A model generated the notes under the pieces. The model had not been told where the DNA came from. It saw nothing but the letters and a program-made list of their open reading frames with translations, and searched no databases. The translations under genes were made by a program, and so were the position numbers. A DNA stretch of 64,000 bases from CAWGYT01 sp963826795 (GTDB taxonomy: Bacteria; Planctomycetota; Planctomycetia; Pirellulales; Pirellulaceae), in the NCBI GenBank assembly GCA_963826795.1, contig CAWGYT010000018.1, positions 310,001-374,000 of the forward strand, read 5' to 3'. Shown in pieces: positions 45,477 through 55,833 of the stretch. Every line of letters begins with the position of its first letter. The first letter of the stretch is position 1.

Positions 45477-46385
45477 GTGAACAGCACTTCTAGCTCAAGC
45501 GAACTATCGTGGCTCGTACGTCACGAGTTCTTGATTCGACGGCTTCACTCCTTGAGTGGCCTGATTCCAGTGGGTGCCTACATGGTGGTGCACCTTCTGA
45601 CCAACGCCAGTGTGCTCGATTCGGCCGCCACGTTTCAGGAAAACGTCTACCGAATTCACAGTCTGGGACGGGCATTGCCGTTGGTCGAATGGGGGTTCAT
45701 CTTCCTGCCCTTGATCTTCCATGCGGTTTTCGGCGTCGTGATCATTCGCGGCGGGCTGCCCAACAGCGGCAGCTATCCGTACGCACGGAACGTGCGGTAC
45801 ACGCTCCAACGTGTTTCGGGCATGATCGCGTTTGTATTCATTTTCTGGCATGTCTTTCATTTGCATGGCTGGTTCCACAGCGAAGCGTGGCTCGCCAACG
45901 TCGCCGAACCGCTAAATGGGGCGAATTTCCGGCCCTACAATGCCGCCTCCTCCTTAGCGATGGCTCTGCAGGGATTCGTGATCCCGGTCCTCTACGCGGT
46001 TGGCGTGATTGCCTGCGTTTTCCACCTGGCGAACGGAATCTGGACGATGGGCATTACCTGGGGAGTATGGGTCTCGCCTGCCGCCCAACAGCGTGCCAGT
46101 TGGGCGTGCTTGGCGTTCGGATTGGGCCTCGGGGTTGTCGGCTTGTCTGCCCTGAGCGGCGCGAGGCAATTGGACGAAGTGAAAGCCCTGAAAACCGAAG
46201 AGGCGATGTACCAATCCAAGTTGGCCGCTCAGCAGATTCAAAGCGAGCGTGCGGAAGAGAAGCGCTGGACCGAAGAGGAGCGTCGAGAGATCGAAGCGAG
46301 CGGACAGGGCGCGGAGGTTTCTGATTCATCGTCCGGGGAAACGACGGCCGCTGTGGGGACGCAACTCCCGGCCCCCTTGCAATAA
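45477..46385 (+). CDS. sdhC: Succinate dehydrogenase cytochrome b subunit
   Basis: A protein of 302 residues starting at GTG 45477 with GAGGGA upstream. Five hydrophobic helices are visible (LIPVGAYMVVHLLTN; WGFIFLPLIFHAVFGVVII; VSGMIAFVFIFWHVFHLHGW; GFVIPVLYAVGVIACVFHLANGIW; WACLAFGLGLGVVGLSAL) with histidines placed for two haems, as in the single-subunit B-type anchor. About 75 charged residues follow the last helix (AMYQSKLAAQQIQSERAEEK, RRWTEEERREIEASG), longer than usual. It anchors SdhA/B and passes electrons to quinone. Confidence 0.9.
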   Translation: MNSTSSSSELSWLVRHEFLIRRLHSLSGLIPVGAYMVVHLLTNASVLDSAATFQENVYRIHSLGRALPLVEWGFIFLPLIFHAVFGVVIIRGGLPNSGSYPYARNVRYTLQRVSGMIAFVFIFWHVFHLHGWFHSEAWLANVAEPLNGANFRPYNAASSLAMALQGFVIPVLYAVGVIACVFHLANGIWTMGITWGVWVSPAAQQRASWACLAFGLGLGVVGLSALSGARQLDEVKALKTEEAMYQSKLAAQQIQSERAEEKRWTEEERREIEASGQGAEVSDSSSGETTAAVGTQLPAPLQ

Positions 46386-46462
46386 GGTCCGGCCGGCCCA
46401 CGTGGGCTTTCAAAGTTTGCAACTGAGCTCGTACAACTCAAACTCCCGATTGGAGCGATTCG

Positions 46463-48635
46463 ATGGCGAAGCAACGCGTAATGATTGTGGGTGGTGGCCT
46501 GGCCGGACTGGCCGCGGCGATGAAGCTTTCCGAGATCGGAATCGACGTCGATCTGATGAGCCTCACACCCGTGAAACGGTCACACAGCGTCTGCGCCCAG
46601 GGCGGGATCAACAGTTGCAACGATCAGACGCGCCAGCTGGGTGACAGCGAGTGGAAACATCTGGACGATACGGTCTACGGCGGGGACTTCCTCCAGCATC
46701 AACCGCCCGTGAAGGAAATGGCTTACTGGGGTCCCAAGATCATTGACCTGATGGATCGCCTGGGCGTCACGTTCAACCGCACGACGGAGGGTTTTCTCGA
46801 TCGTCGCCGCTTCGGCGGAACGCTGTACAAGCGAACCGCGTTCGCCGGTGCCACGACGGGCCAGCAACTGCTCTACTCCCTGGACGAACAGGTGCGTCGC
46901 TGGGAGAGCGAGGGGAAAGTCACGAAGTACGAGTTCTGGGATTTCCTGGGCCCGATCATCGACGAACAAGGCATCTGCCGCGGCTGTGTCGGCCAGGACT
47001 TGGTCTCGATGCAAATTCGCGCGTTTCCCGCGGACGCCGTGATCGTCGCAACGGGCGGCTGCGGATTGGTCTACGGCCGTTCCACGATGTCGATGGCGTG
47101 CACCGGAAGTGCGGTCAGCCGATGCTTCCAGGACGGCGCGAAGTACGGCAATGGTGAGTTCATTCAGGTTCATCCCACCGCGATTCCCGGAGCGGACAAG
47201 CTGCGACTGATGAGCGAGTCGGCGCGTGGTGAAGGAGGTCGCGTTTGGGTTCCGCGGACACCGCACGATCCTCGCGACCCGCGAGAAATCGCGGAGAAAG
47301 ATCGCTACTACTTCCTGGAAGAGCGCTATCCCACGTATGGCAATCTCGTTCCCCGCGATATCGCCACTCGTGAAATCTTCGATGTGTGCGTCAACGACGG
47401 CCTGAGCGTCGAAACGGATCGGATGTGCGTGTACCTGGATCTGACACACATCCCACGCCATGAGCTGGATCGGAAACTGGGTGGCATCTTGGAAATCTAC
47501 GAAAAGTTCCAGGGCGTCGACCCACGGGACTGTCCCCATGAAGATTTTCCCGGCGGTGCACTACAGCATGGGTGGTTTATGGGCGGACTACGAGCGTTCT
47601 GCTGACGGAGGGCTCGAACCGGGCTCACCGCAAAACCATTGCACCAACGTGACCGGGCTTTACGCGATCGGCGAGTGCGATTACCAGTACCATGGCGCGA
47701 ATCGGCTGGGCGCCAATTCGTTGCTCAGCTGCATCTTCACCGGTCTGTTTGTCGCCCCCGGAATCGAAACCTACTTGGGCTCACTCAAGGGACACTCGGC
47801 GGCCGATCAGCCCGCGTCGCTCTACGAGTCGGCAGTGCGGGAACACCAGCAACGCCATGACGGCTTGCTGAAGCGGACCGGCGGAGGAGAAAACCCGTAC
47901 TTGATCCACCAGGAGCTGGGGGACGTCATGACGCGGACCGCCACCGTGGTACGCCACAACGAGAGCCTTCGCAAGGCGTACGATCAAGTTTGCGAACTGA
48001 GCGACCGCGCCGAGCAGTGCTCGCTTTCGGACACCGGCAACTGGACCAACCAGAATGTGGTTTTCACGAAGGCCCTCCTGGATATGTTCCCGCTCGCCAA
48101 AACCATCCTCAAGGGCGCCCTCCAGCGCGACGAGTGCCGCGGAGCCCATTACAAGCCGGAGTTCATCCGCAAGGGCATCGAAGCGGAAGATCCCGCTGAG
48201 CGGCGTCGGCAGGCGGAGCGCTGGTGCGACGATTTTGAGGAGAACAATCGGCGGTGGCTCAAGTCCACCATCGCCGAATGGAAGGATGGCGAGTCGCAGC
48301 TGAGTTACGAAGACGTTGACACCAGCTTGATCCCGCCACGTCCCCGCCTTTATGGTTTGGTCGGAGGCGAAATTATCGAGGAAGTCTGGAAGCAGCGTGA
48401 AGCCGCCCGGCCGAAAACGGTCAAGGAAATGGGAAGCATGCGACCGCGGGCCAGGCGGCCACCGAAGTGGGGACTTAAGCCCCACCGTGGCGCCGCCCGC
48501 CTGACATGGCGTGATGCCCACGGACCGACCGCCACGTCCGGACTCCCTGTTGCCAATCCACGTCACGATCCCGACAAGAGACCTGAACATGATCGATGCT
48601 GCAAAAAACGGTTCCTCGAAACCCCACAGCTTTGA
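46463..48635 (+). CDS. sdhA: Succinate dehydrogenase flavoprotein subunit (frameshifted)
   Basis: FAD-binding start RVMIVGGGLAGLAAAMKL, the flavin-attachment region VKRSHSVCAQGGINS (His-Ser-x-Cys type), VIVATGGCG, EFIQVHPTAIPG and SESARGEGGRVWVP, then FPAVHYSMGGLWADY and IGECDYQYHGANRLGANSLLSC. The frame is lost at about 47524 (CCACGGGACT); adding CG gives DPRGTVPMKIFPAVHYSMGG. The open frame then runs past the usual C-terminus to 48635, overlapping sdhB by 47 bp with low-complexity sequence after VKEMGSM; another uncorrected indel near 48435 could end the protein near 48476 instead. It oxidises succinate to fumarate, feeding FumC encoded at 55834. Confidence 0.92.
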
Positions 48636-49443
48636 AGTTCGGATTCTGCGGCAAGATTCGCCGGGAAAAGCCAGTTACTGGCAACGCTATCGCGTGACCT
48701 ACGAGCACGACATGAACGTGATCAGTGTGCTCCAGCGGATCGCTGCCGCGGCGAAAACCGCCGATGAAAAACCGGCGGCTCCGGTCGCTTGGGATTGCAA
48801 TTGTCTCGAAGAGGTCTGCGGCGCCTGCACGATGGTCGTCAACGGCCGCACGCGACAAGCTTGCACCGCCCTGGTCGATCGGCTGCTCGAGGAGCGGCCC
48901 GGAGAAATCGAATTGCGTCCGATGACGAAGTTCCCGGTCATCCGTGACCTGATGGTGGATCGCTCACGGCTGTTCCATGCCCTCCGTCGGGTCAAGGCAT
49001 GGGTCGGCGTGGATGGCTACTACGACATGGGCTCCGGTCCTCGGCAATCGCAAGAAGACCAAGAAGCCAGCTATCCTCTCAGCCAATGCATGAGCTGCGG
49101 CTGCTGCCTCGAGGCGTGTCCGCAATACACCAAAATTGAAGTCGTTCAGCTGGAAGGCGAATCGGACGACGCCTTCAAGACCCGCAAGGAAAAGGCCTAC
49201 TCGACGGCCTTCCTGGGTGCCCACGCCATCAGCCAAGCCGTGCTGTTCAATTCGCATCCAACCGGAAAAATGCAAGCCAACGAGCGGCTGGAGGCCCTCG
49301 AGGCACCCGGTGGAATCCAGGTCTGCGGGAACGCCCAAAATTGCGTTGCCGTCTGCCCCAAGCAGATCCCGCTGACGACGTCCATCGCGCGGGCTGGTCG
49401 GGCCACCACTTGGTATTCCATCAAGAAGTGGTTCGACAAGTAA
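48589..49443 (+). CDS. sdhB: Succinate dehydrogenase iron-sulfur subunit
   Basis: A protein of 284 residues. The 2Fe-2S motif is in WDCNCLEEVCGACTMVVNGRTRQAC. The C-terminal cluster motifs are CMSCGCCLEACPQY and CGNAQNCVAVCPKQIPL, which bind the 4Fe-4S and 3Fe-4S centres. AAGAGA before ATG 48589 fits a ribosome binding site. It is the last gene of sdhCAB and is intact. Confidence 0.94.
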   Translation: MIDAAKNGSSKPHSFEVRILRQDSPGKASYWQRYRVTYEHDMNVISVLQRIAAAAKTADEKPAAPVAWDCNCLEEVCGACTMVVNGRTRQACTALVDRLLEERPGEIELRPMTKFPVIRDLMVDRSRLFHALRRVKAWVGVDGYYDMGSGPRQSQEDQEASYPLSQCMSCGCCLEACPQYTKIEVVQLEGESDDAFKTRKEKAYSTAFLGAHAISQAVLFNSHPTGKMQANERLEALEAPGGIQVCGNAQNCVAVCPKQIPLTTSIARAGRATTWYSIKKWFDK

Positions 49444-49458
49444 TCGAGCGGATTCCGG

Positions 49459-50814
49459 TCAGACCGTCTCCGGCGTGGGATGTTTCCATGGATCTCGGTA
49501 GATACGGGCCAATCGACGATTGGCTTCGTCGTCCCCGATCACCTGGCCTTGTGCGGCGTCCCACGCCAGCGACCGACCTAATTCCATCGAGAGGTTCGCC
49601 AAGATACAGCACGCGGTTGAGATATGGCCCTGCTCGATATCCGCTCGCGGCCTGGAGCCGTCGCGGCGGGCCGTCAGGAAATCTTGCATGTGTGCCCGGT
49701 TGCCCGGAGCCGCAAAAATCTCAGTCTCCTTGTGCTCCAGATCCTCCGGAAACTTGTCCCGCTCATCAACGAAGTCCGCGTGAACGGGCGTCCCTTCGCC
49801 CAGCGGAATGAAATCGTAACGCCAGACGCTCAACTTCAGCGTCCCATGCTCGCCATAGAGCGTCGCGCCCCAGGGATAGTCCGTATCGGGATTCTGTCCC
49901 CAGTTACGCTGATTCCAAACCACTTGGGTGTCGCCGTAGTCGAAGAGGGCCGTCTGCGTGTCATGCGTGTTGACGGGCGAATCGGCGGGACGCATCAAAA
50001 TCCCGCCCGAGGCCGCAATCTGTTTTGGCCAGCCGAGCTCGAGGAAGTCACGCACCAGGTCGAAAAAGTGGACGCACAGATCGCCCGTCTGGCCGTTGCT
50101 GAACTCGCGAAACGCACGCCAGCTCCGGGGATGAATTCGGGGATTGTAGTCTCGCCAGTCGGCGGGACCAACGTACATCTCCCAGTCAAGGGTCTCGGGC
50201 GGCGCCGCGCTGACGAGGAAACCCGCGTGGACTTCCGTAGTAGCTGTGAATGTCGACGGCGGCCACTTTCCCCAGTTTTCCTGAACGAATAAACCGATCG
50301 CGGGCCTCGATCAAGTGCGGCGTGCTGCGACGTTCAAGGCCCACCTGCACGGTGCGTCCATACTTGCGGGCTGCCGCGACCATGGCTTGGCCTTCCACGA
50401 CGTCGTAGCTGATCGGTTTCTGCACGTAGACGTCCGCCCCGGCGCGACACGCCTCCACCATCGGCAGGCAATGCCAATGATCGGGGGTACCGATCAGGGC
50501 GATTTCGGGCTTTTGTTCCGCTCAGCAAGGTCCGGTAATCACCGAACGTCGGCGGCCGATTTTTCGAAGGCTGCCGCTGGGATACCAGCTCCACCGCCTC
50601 ATCCAGCATTCGGCGATCCACGTCGCACAGACCGACCACCTCGACGGGCTGCGCACTGCATCAGGTGAAACAGATCCGTTTTGCCATACCAACCGCAACC
50701 AATCAGCGCCATGCGCAGCGGGGTATCCGTCGCAGCCGCATAGGCTCCGCGCGGGAGGGTAGCCCAGTGAGCGGCGACGCCTGCCCCCACTTTCAAGAAA
50801 TCTCGCCGGTCCAT
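49459..50814 (-). CDS. Gfo/Idh/MocA family oxidoreductase with Tat signal (frameshifted)
   Basis: The N-terminus MDRRDFLKVGAGVAAHWATL is Tat-like. A Rossmann start follows (RMALIGCGWYGKTDL), then VVGLCDVD, LIGTPDHWHC, the signature region GADVYVQKPISYDVVEGQAM (EKP-like) and VQVGLERRSTP. The C-terminal domain has YNPRIHPRSWRAFREFSNGQ and NWGQNPDTDYPWGATLYGEHG. The frame is lost near 50653, 50520 and 50225; adding one CG at TGCGCAG, AGCGGAA and CACGCGGG restores a continuous family sequence. It resembles the exported inositol/sugar dehydrogenases numerous in planctomycetes. It is convergent with sdhB. Confidence 0.85.
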
Positions 50815-50856
50815 TTCGCATTTCCTTTCAGGCCAAGGACACGCCCTGGAGGAGGA

Positions 50857-51660
50857 CTACTTCGTTTCCAACGCCACCCGCAGCAAATCCTTGAGCTTTG
50901 CCCAGGATTGCTGATCCGCCTGAGCGTCGTACTTCATTCCCTCGTTACCCCGCGAATCCGCCGTGGGGACGGTGAAACTGTGTCGAGCTCCCGGGTAGGC
51001 CTCAAAATCATAAGCCACTTGGGCCTCGTCGAGCACACGCCGAAAGGCCTGCACGGACGCCTCGGGGACGAAGGAGTCGGCCGCCCCATGGTTGACGAGA
51101 AGCTTCGCCCTAATCCGTTTCGCCTCAGCCAGCGTAGGCGTCGGCAGGGCGGCATGAAACGTGGCAACAGCTCGCAAGTCAGACCCTGCATAGGCCAACT
51201 GCAAGGCGGTGGAGCCACCGAAGCAGTAACCGATCGCCGCCACGCGACTCGCATCGCACAAGGGCTGGCTGCGCAAGACGTCCAGTCCAGCGCCGGCGCG
51301 GGCTCGCCATTGCTGCACATTCGCGCGGACGTGTGAGGCCATTTCGCCGGCCTCGCTGGGATGCTCCGTTGTCTTCCCTTCGCCATACATATCCGCCGCG
51401 AAGGCCAGATAGCCGAGCGCGGCTAATTGCCGGGCGCGATCCCGAGCGTAATCGTTCAGGCCCCACCACTCGTGCACGACCAATACGCCTGGGCGGGGCC
51501 CGGCCTGGGCGTCGTCCCAGGCCAGGAAACCACGGCATTCCGTGGGACCATCTTGATAGACGATCACTTTCGTCTGAATGGCAGCGTCGGCCGATTCGAC
51601 CCCGCCGCCAGCGAGCATGAGGGACAACGCACCAAGCAGCATCCGCGAGTGGACAGACAT
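50857..51660 (-). CDS. Exported dienelactone hydrolase family protein
   Basis: A protein of 267 residues with a signal peptide (LLGALSLMLAGGGVESADA). It has the alpha/beta-hydrolase core of the dienelactone hydrolase family: GVLVVHEWWGLNDYARDRA, nucleophile Cys in AAIGYCFGGSTALQLAY, Asp in LLVNHGAADSFVP and His in YPGARHSFTVP. GGAG about nine bases upstream supports ATG 51660. The substrate is uncertain; ester or lactone hydrolysis is expected. Confidence 0.88.
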   Translation of the reverse strand: MSVHSRMLLGALSLMLAGGGVESADAAIQTKVIVYQDGPTECRGFLAWDDAQAGPRPGVLVVHEWWGLNDYARDRARQLAALGYLAFAADMYGEGKTTEHPSEAGEMASHVRANVQQWRARAGAGLDVLRSQPLCDASRVAAIGYCFGGSTALQLAYAGSDLRAVATFHAALPTPTLAEAKRIRAKLLVNHGAADSFVPEASVQAFRRVLDEAQVAYDFEAYPGARHSFTVPTADSRGNEGMKYDAQADQQSWAKLKDLLRVALETK

Positions 51661-51731
51661 CCGACGAGCTCCCAGGGGATGAATCAAGTCCCCTAGATTA
51701 CACGCTCGGCAGCCACCCCAGTCAAGTCACC

Positions 51732-51872
51732 GTAGCTGCGAGCGTGAAACTCCCGCCGGCGAGCGGCGGGCATCTGATGTAGCTGCGAGCGTGAAACTCC
51801 CGCCGGCAAGCGGCGGGCATCTGATGTAGCTGCGAGCGTGAAACTCCCGCCGGCAAGCGGCGGGCATCTTGC
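51732..51872. repeat. REP-like 47-bp repeat, three tandem copies
   Basis: The unit starts GTAGCTGCGAGCGTGAAACT and contains the palindrome CCCGCCGGCGAGCGGCGGG. Copies begin at 51732, 51779 and 51826. They lie between fusA and the dienelactone hydrolase gene, both on the minus strand. Confidence 0.85.
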
Positions 51873-51897
51873 AGATCCGACCGAATCACGAGCGGCG

Positions 51898-51956
51898 GCT
51901 GAACATTGCCGCGGGCTGAACATTGCCGCGGGCTGAACATTGCCGCGGGCTGAACT
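51898..51956. repeat. 17-bp tandem repeat, three and a half copies
   Basis: The unit GCTGAACATTGCCGCGG is repeated without variation immediately downstream of the fusA stop. Confidence 0.85.
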
Positions 51957-51968
51957 GAGGGGCAGGTT

Positions 51969-54078
51969 CTACTTCGCCCCGACCAGTTCGCCTTTCTTCC
52001 GCTCGGCGACGATCTCTTCTTGGATCTTGGCAGGCACGCGCTCGATAGCACGGCCAATTCCATCGTGAACGTGCCCTGCCCCTGGGTCTGGCTGCGGAGA
52101 TCGGTCGAGTAGCCAAACGTTTCGGCCAGCGGAACTTCGGCCGTGATGACGGTCAGTTCGCCCTGCATTTCGCGTCGACATGATCATGCCGCGGCGGCTA
52201 ATGACGTCGCCGGTCACCGACCCTTGGAAATCGCCAGGGCACTCGATTTCCATTTTCATGATCGGCTCAAGCAACACCGGCTTGGTCTTCAGGAAGCGTC
52301 TCGTTGAAGCAGTTGCGACCACAGATCTGAAAGGCCATATCCGAGCTATCGACCTCGTGGTAGGAACCGTCGTTGAGGATGCACTTCGACGCCGATGATC
52401 GGGAAGCCGGCCACGGGTCCTTTCGGCAGTGCCGAGCGGAATCCTTTTTCGACGGAGGGAATGTATTCCTTCGGAATCCGCCCGCCGACAACCTTTTCCT
52501 CGAACTCGAAAATCTCCGGCGCATCTTCAGGCAGCGGTTCCATGCGGCCGACGATGTGGGCGTACTGGCCCGAGCCGCCCGTCTGCTTCTTGTGCTTGAA
52601 ATCGAACTCGACGGCCTGAGTCGGGGCCTCGCGGTAGCTGACTTTCGGGGCTCCCACTTCGACCTGCACGCCGTACTCGCGGCGGATCCGCTCGACGTAG
52701 ACCTCCAGGTGCAATTCGCCCATCCCCGCCATCAGCGTCTCGTTCGTCTCCTCGTCGGTCATCACGCGAAACGTCGGGTCTTCCTTGCGGAATCGGGCGA
52801 GGGCTTTGCCCAGCCGATCGCCATCGGAACGCTGGGCCGGATTGACCGCCACCTTGATCACCGGCTCGGGAACGAACATGCTCTCGAGCGTGCACATCTT
52901 CGGCTGCTGCGGCGTAGGTGTCGCCGCTGGCGCAGTCGATCGCCCATGATCGCGACAATGTCGCCCGGCTCCGGCACTGTCGATTTCTTCCCGCTTGTCG
53001 GCGTGCATGCGCAGGATGCGGCTGAAGCGTTCTTTCTTGCCGGTCCGCTGATTGAAGTACATCTCGCCCTTGTTCGATCGTGCCCTGATAGATCCGCATG
53101 AACGTCAACTGTCCGTACGGATCATCGACGATCTTGAACGCCATGCCCACGAACGGCTTCGCGGGATCCGGCTCCAGCATCGATACTCGCTTATCCTGAT
53201 CGTCGTAGTCGCGCGCCTTGATCTCACGGTCCAGCGGCGAGGGCAGGTAGCGGGTGACCGCATCCAGCAGCAGCTGAACGCCCTTGTTGCGATAGGCCGT
53301 GCCGAGGAACACGGGTGTGATCTCCTCGGCCTCGCACGGCGTCACCGCAACACCTTGTGGATCAAGTCTTCCGGCACCTCTTCTTCGGACAGCAGCAGCT
53401 CCATCAGCTCGTCGCTGTACATCGAGAGCGATCTCGAGCATGTGCTTGCCGGGCCTCGGTCGCCTCGTCCAGCATCTCGGCGGGAATCGCCTCGTAGCGG
53501 ACCTTTTCTCCGTCTTTGCCGTCGAAGTAAACGGCCTTGCAATCGGAATCAGGTCGATAATGCCCTGCGAAGGATTCGCCGGCGCCGATCGGCAATTGGA
53601 CCATCACCGCGTCGACGCCCAGCTTTTCGCGAATCTGGCTGGTCACGCGTCGCGGATCGGCACCGGTCCGGTCCATCTTGTTGACGAAGGCCAGGCGAGG
53701 GACGTGGTAGCGTTTCATCTGGCGGTCGACCGTGATCGACTGGGACTGAACGCCTCCGACCGCGCAGAGCACAAGAACCGCCCCGTCCAGGACGCGCAGG
53801 CTGCGTTCGACCTCGACCGTGAAATCGACGTGGCCGGGCGTGTCGATCAGATTGATATGGTGGTCATCCCACTCGACGTAGGTGGCCGCGCTGGTGATCG
53901 TGATCCCGCGTTCCTTCTCCAGCTCCATGTGGTCCATCGTGGCCCCATCGCCGCCCCCGCGAACCTCCTCCATTTTGTGGATTCGACCGGTGTAAAACAG
54001 GATCCGTTCGCTAAGTGTGGTCTTTCCCGAGTCGATGTGAGCCGAGATACCGATATTTCGAACTTTTCGCAGGTCCAT
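51969..54078 (-). CDS. fusA: Elongation factor G (heavily frameshifted)
   Basis: The G domain starts VRNIGISAHIDSGKTTLSERIL (G1), with RGITITSAATYVEW (G2), LIDTPGHVDFTVEVERSLRV (G3) and FVNKMDRTGADP (G4). Domain II-V segments follow: ITPVFLGTAYRNKGVQLLLDAV, TFRVMTDEETNETLMAGMGELHLEV, FEFEEKVVGGRIPKEYIPSVE and VLLEPIMKMEIECP. The end is VPAKIQEEIVAERKKGELVG-AK. About 13 reading-frame breaks occur. Each is repaired by adding CG, or one base, in a CGCG or GCGC run, for example TTCGCAGGG, GGGCGAGATG and GACGCTTCC. EF-G drives ribosomal translocation; a cell could not live with this gene as written unless another copy exists, so a sequence error is likely. The start at ATG 54078 (MDLRKVRNIG) matches the family. 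Confidence 0.92.
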
Positions 54079-54508
54079 GAGAAGATCAGAGCTGTAAATG
54101 GGGGAACAGGATTGAAGCTGATCGATGACTACGTCCGAGGAACGATTTGCGCTCACGGTTGGTCGGAAAACCGCAAGTTTCGACTTCCTGCGTCAGGGGA
54201 TGTGTTGCAACCCACGAGCCGCTTGAGGGGGCAGGGGCGGCTCGTCGCGTGATTGTCGTCACATTCTCCAGAAGCCGGGCTGGAGCCCGGCCATCACCCG
54301 CCTGAGATGGTGCCACGAATCGACGCTGGCTGGCGAATATAAACATCTTAATCCATTTCGACTATCCGAAAAGGTGAGATTAACGACAAGATTTTCACCG
54401 ATCGTTAACGGATCCGCACGCCTGCGGCGACAAGCCCCACCGGAGATCGTCGCTGAGCACCCACGTTCGTTCGCCCGGCCGGACGCACTCGGCGACGAAC
54501 TCAGGCAG
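54079..54508. other. Intergenic region between fusA and the TPR gene
   Basis: About 430 bp. The AT-richer centre near 54340-54410 (AACATCTTAATCC, GAGATTAACGAC) may hold the fusA promoter, but I cannot define boxes. A GC-rich GGCTGGAGCCCGGCC hairpin lies near 54280. Confidence 0.35.
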
Positions 54509-55690
54509 CTAACGTACCGCATCCCGAAAGGGCCGCTGCGCCTGATACAGGCCCTGACGCTGCTGCAACTCGCCGCGCACGTCGGCGGGTGCGGTCTGGA
54601 TCGCCTGTTGGACGGACTTCAGCGCCTCGGCGAATTGTTCCGCGTTGGCCTGCGCGGCGGCCAGCGTATCCAGATACCGATAGTCCGCTGAGCCATCGAG
54701 TTCGATCGAGCCGTTGGGCGGCGCGGAGGGCCAGCTGTTCGTCACGGAATCGTTGATCGGGACAGGTGGCCATCAGCCAGGCGGCACTCTGAAAGGCTCG
54801 GCCCAACGATTTGTCGAGCTGGATCGCGGTTCGATAGTCTTGGGCGGCCGGCTCCCATTGGCCCAGGAACGCCTGCAGGTCCGCTCGATCGGCGTACGGC
54901 GACGGCGTTATCCGGCTGGCGACGAATCACCTCGTCGAAATCCGCCAACGCTTCGTCGAATCGAGTCAGGTAGAAACGCGCGTGGCCACGGCCGATTCGA
55001 GAATCGACATCTTCCGGTTCCAGCCGCAGGACCTCCGTGTACTCGCGTTCTGCTTCCTCATAGTTGCCCAACTCCAGCCACAATTCGGCGCGGTTGAATC
55101 GCGTATTGGCGTAGGTCGGGTTCAGTTCGATCGCCGATCGCAAAGCTGGCCAGGGCCGCCTCGATACTCGCCCACCATCGCGAGGCTCACGCCGCGGTTG
55201 TGAAAGGCCCGCCAATCGGGATGGAGCTCGAATGGAGCGTGCGAAGTCGTCCGCGGCCAGCCGTTCCCAGCGGGTCGCTTCGTCGGACGAGCCAGCTGCG
55301 GCCGAGCGTCCGGCGGCCGTCGCGTACGCCTCGCCACGCCGGTTCAAGCAGCCAAGCCTGCAGCTGCTGCAGGTATTCCAGGTCTTCGGCGGCCAGCGGC
55401 TGAGCACCCAGCTGATCGCATCGATCCAATGCCTGTTGGATCTCGCCGACGGTCGCCGCCTGCGTGGCGGCTTGGTAGATCGCATCGATCGCCGGTCGCC
55501 CGGGTTGGCCTGCCGCTCGGGTGGCCGAAGCCGGCGCCACATTTGGGGTCGGCTGCGGCGTCGCGGCACGACGGGCGGGACCGCGTGGCGGCCGACCAGA
55601 TTGAGCCGCGACGGCCGCGGTCATCAGGCCAATTCCGAACAGGGCCAACGCCAGTCGGCGAGACCAAGGGCCAGTCAACGACACGTTCAT
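54509..55690 (-). CDS. Secreted TPR-repeat protein (frameshifted)
   Basis: A signal peptide (RRLALALFGIGLMTAAVAAQ) is followed by a Pro/Ala-rich linker and TPR-like helix pairs: LSLAMVGEYRG, AIELNPTYANTRFNRAELWL, YEEAEREYTEVLRLEPEDVDS, RGHARFYLTRFDEALADFDEVI and AEQFAEALKSVQQAIQTAP. AGGAGG six bases before ATG 55690 is a strong ribosome binding site. Several frame breaks interrupt it; the first, at about 55345 (CTGCTTG), fits loss of GC from a GCGC run and restores LNRRGEAYATAAGR. It is probably an exported scaffold; partners are unknown. Confidence 0.75.
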
Positions 55691-55833
55691 CGGTAACCTC
55701 CTGTTACACGTGCGAGCCATCCATGTCTTTTTGGCGGTTCTCGGCGACCGCCCCTGAGCGTTCGAATTGGTGCGGCCTCGGCGCGACCGGGGCCCGTGGC
55801 GAAATCTTCTCGCTTGCAACCGATTGGAGTGGA

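Noticed and set aside
51969..54078. Programmed frameshifting or pseudogenisation of fusA
   Set aside because: About 13 breaks, the same pattern in many unrelated genes, and a shared CGCG context argue for sequence error; programmed frameshifting uses slippery sequences and single sites.
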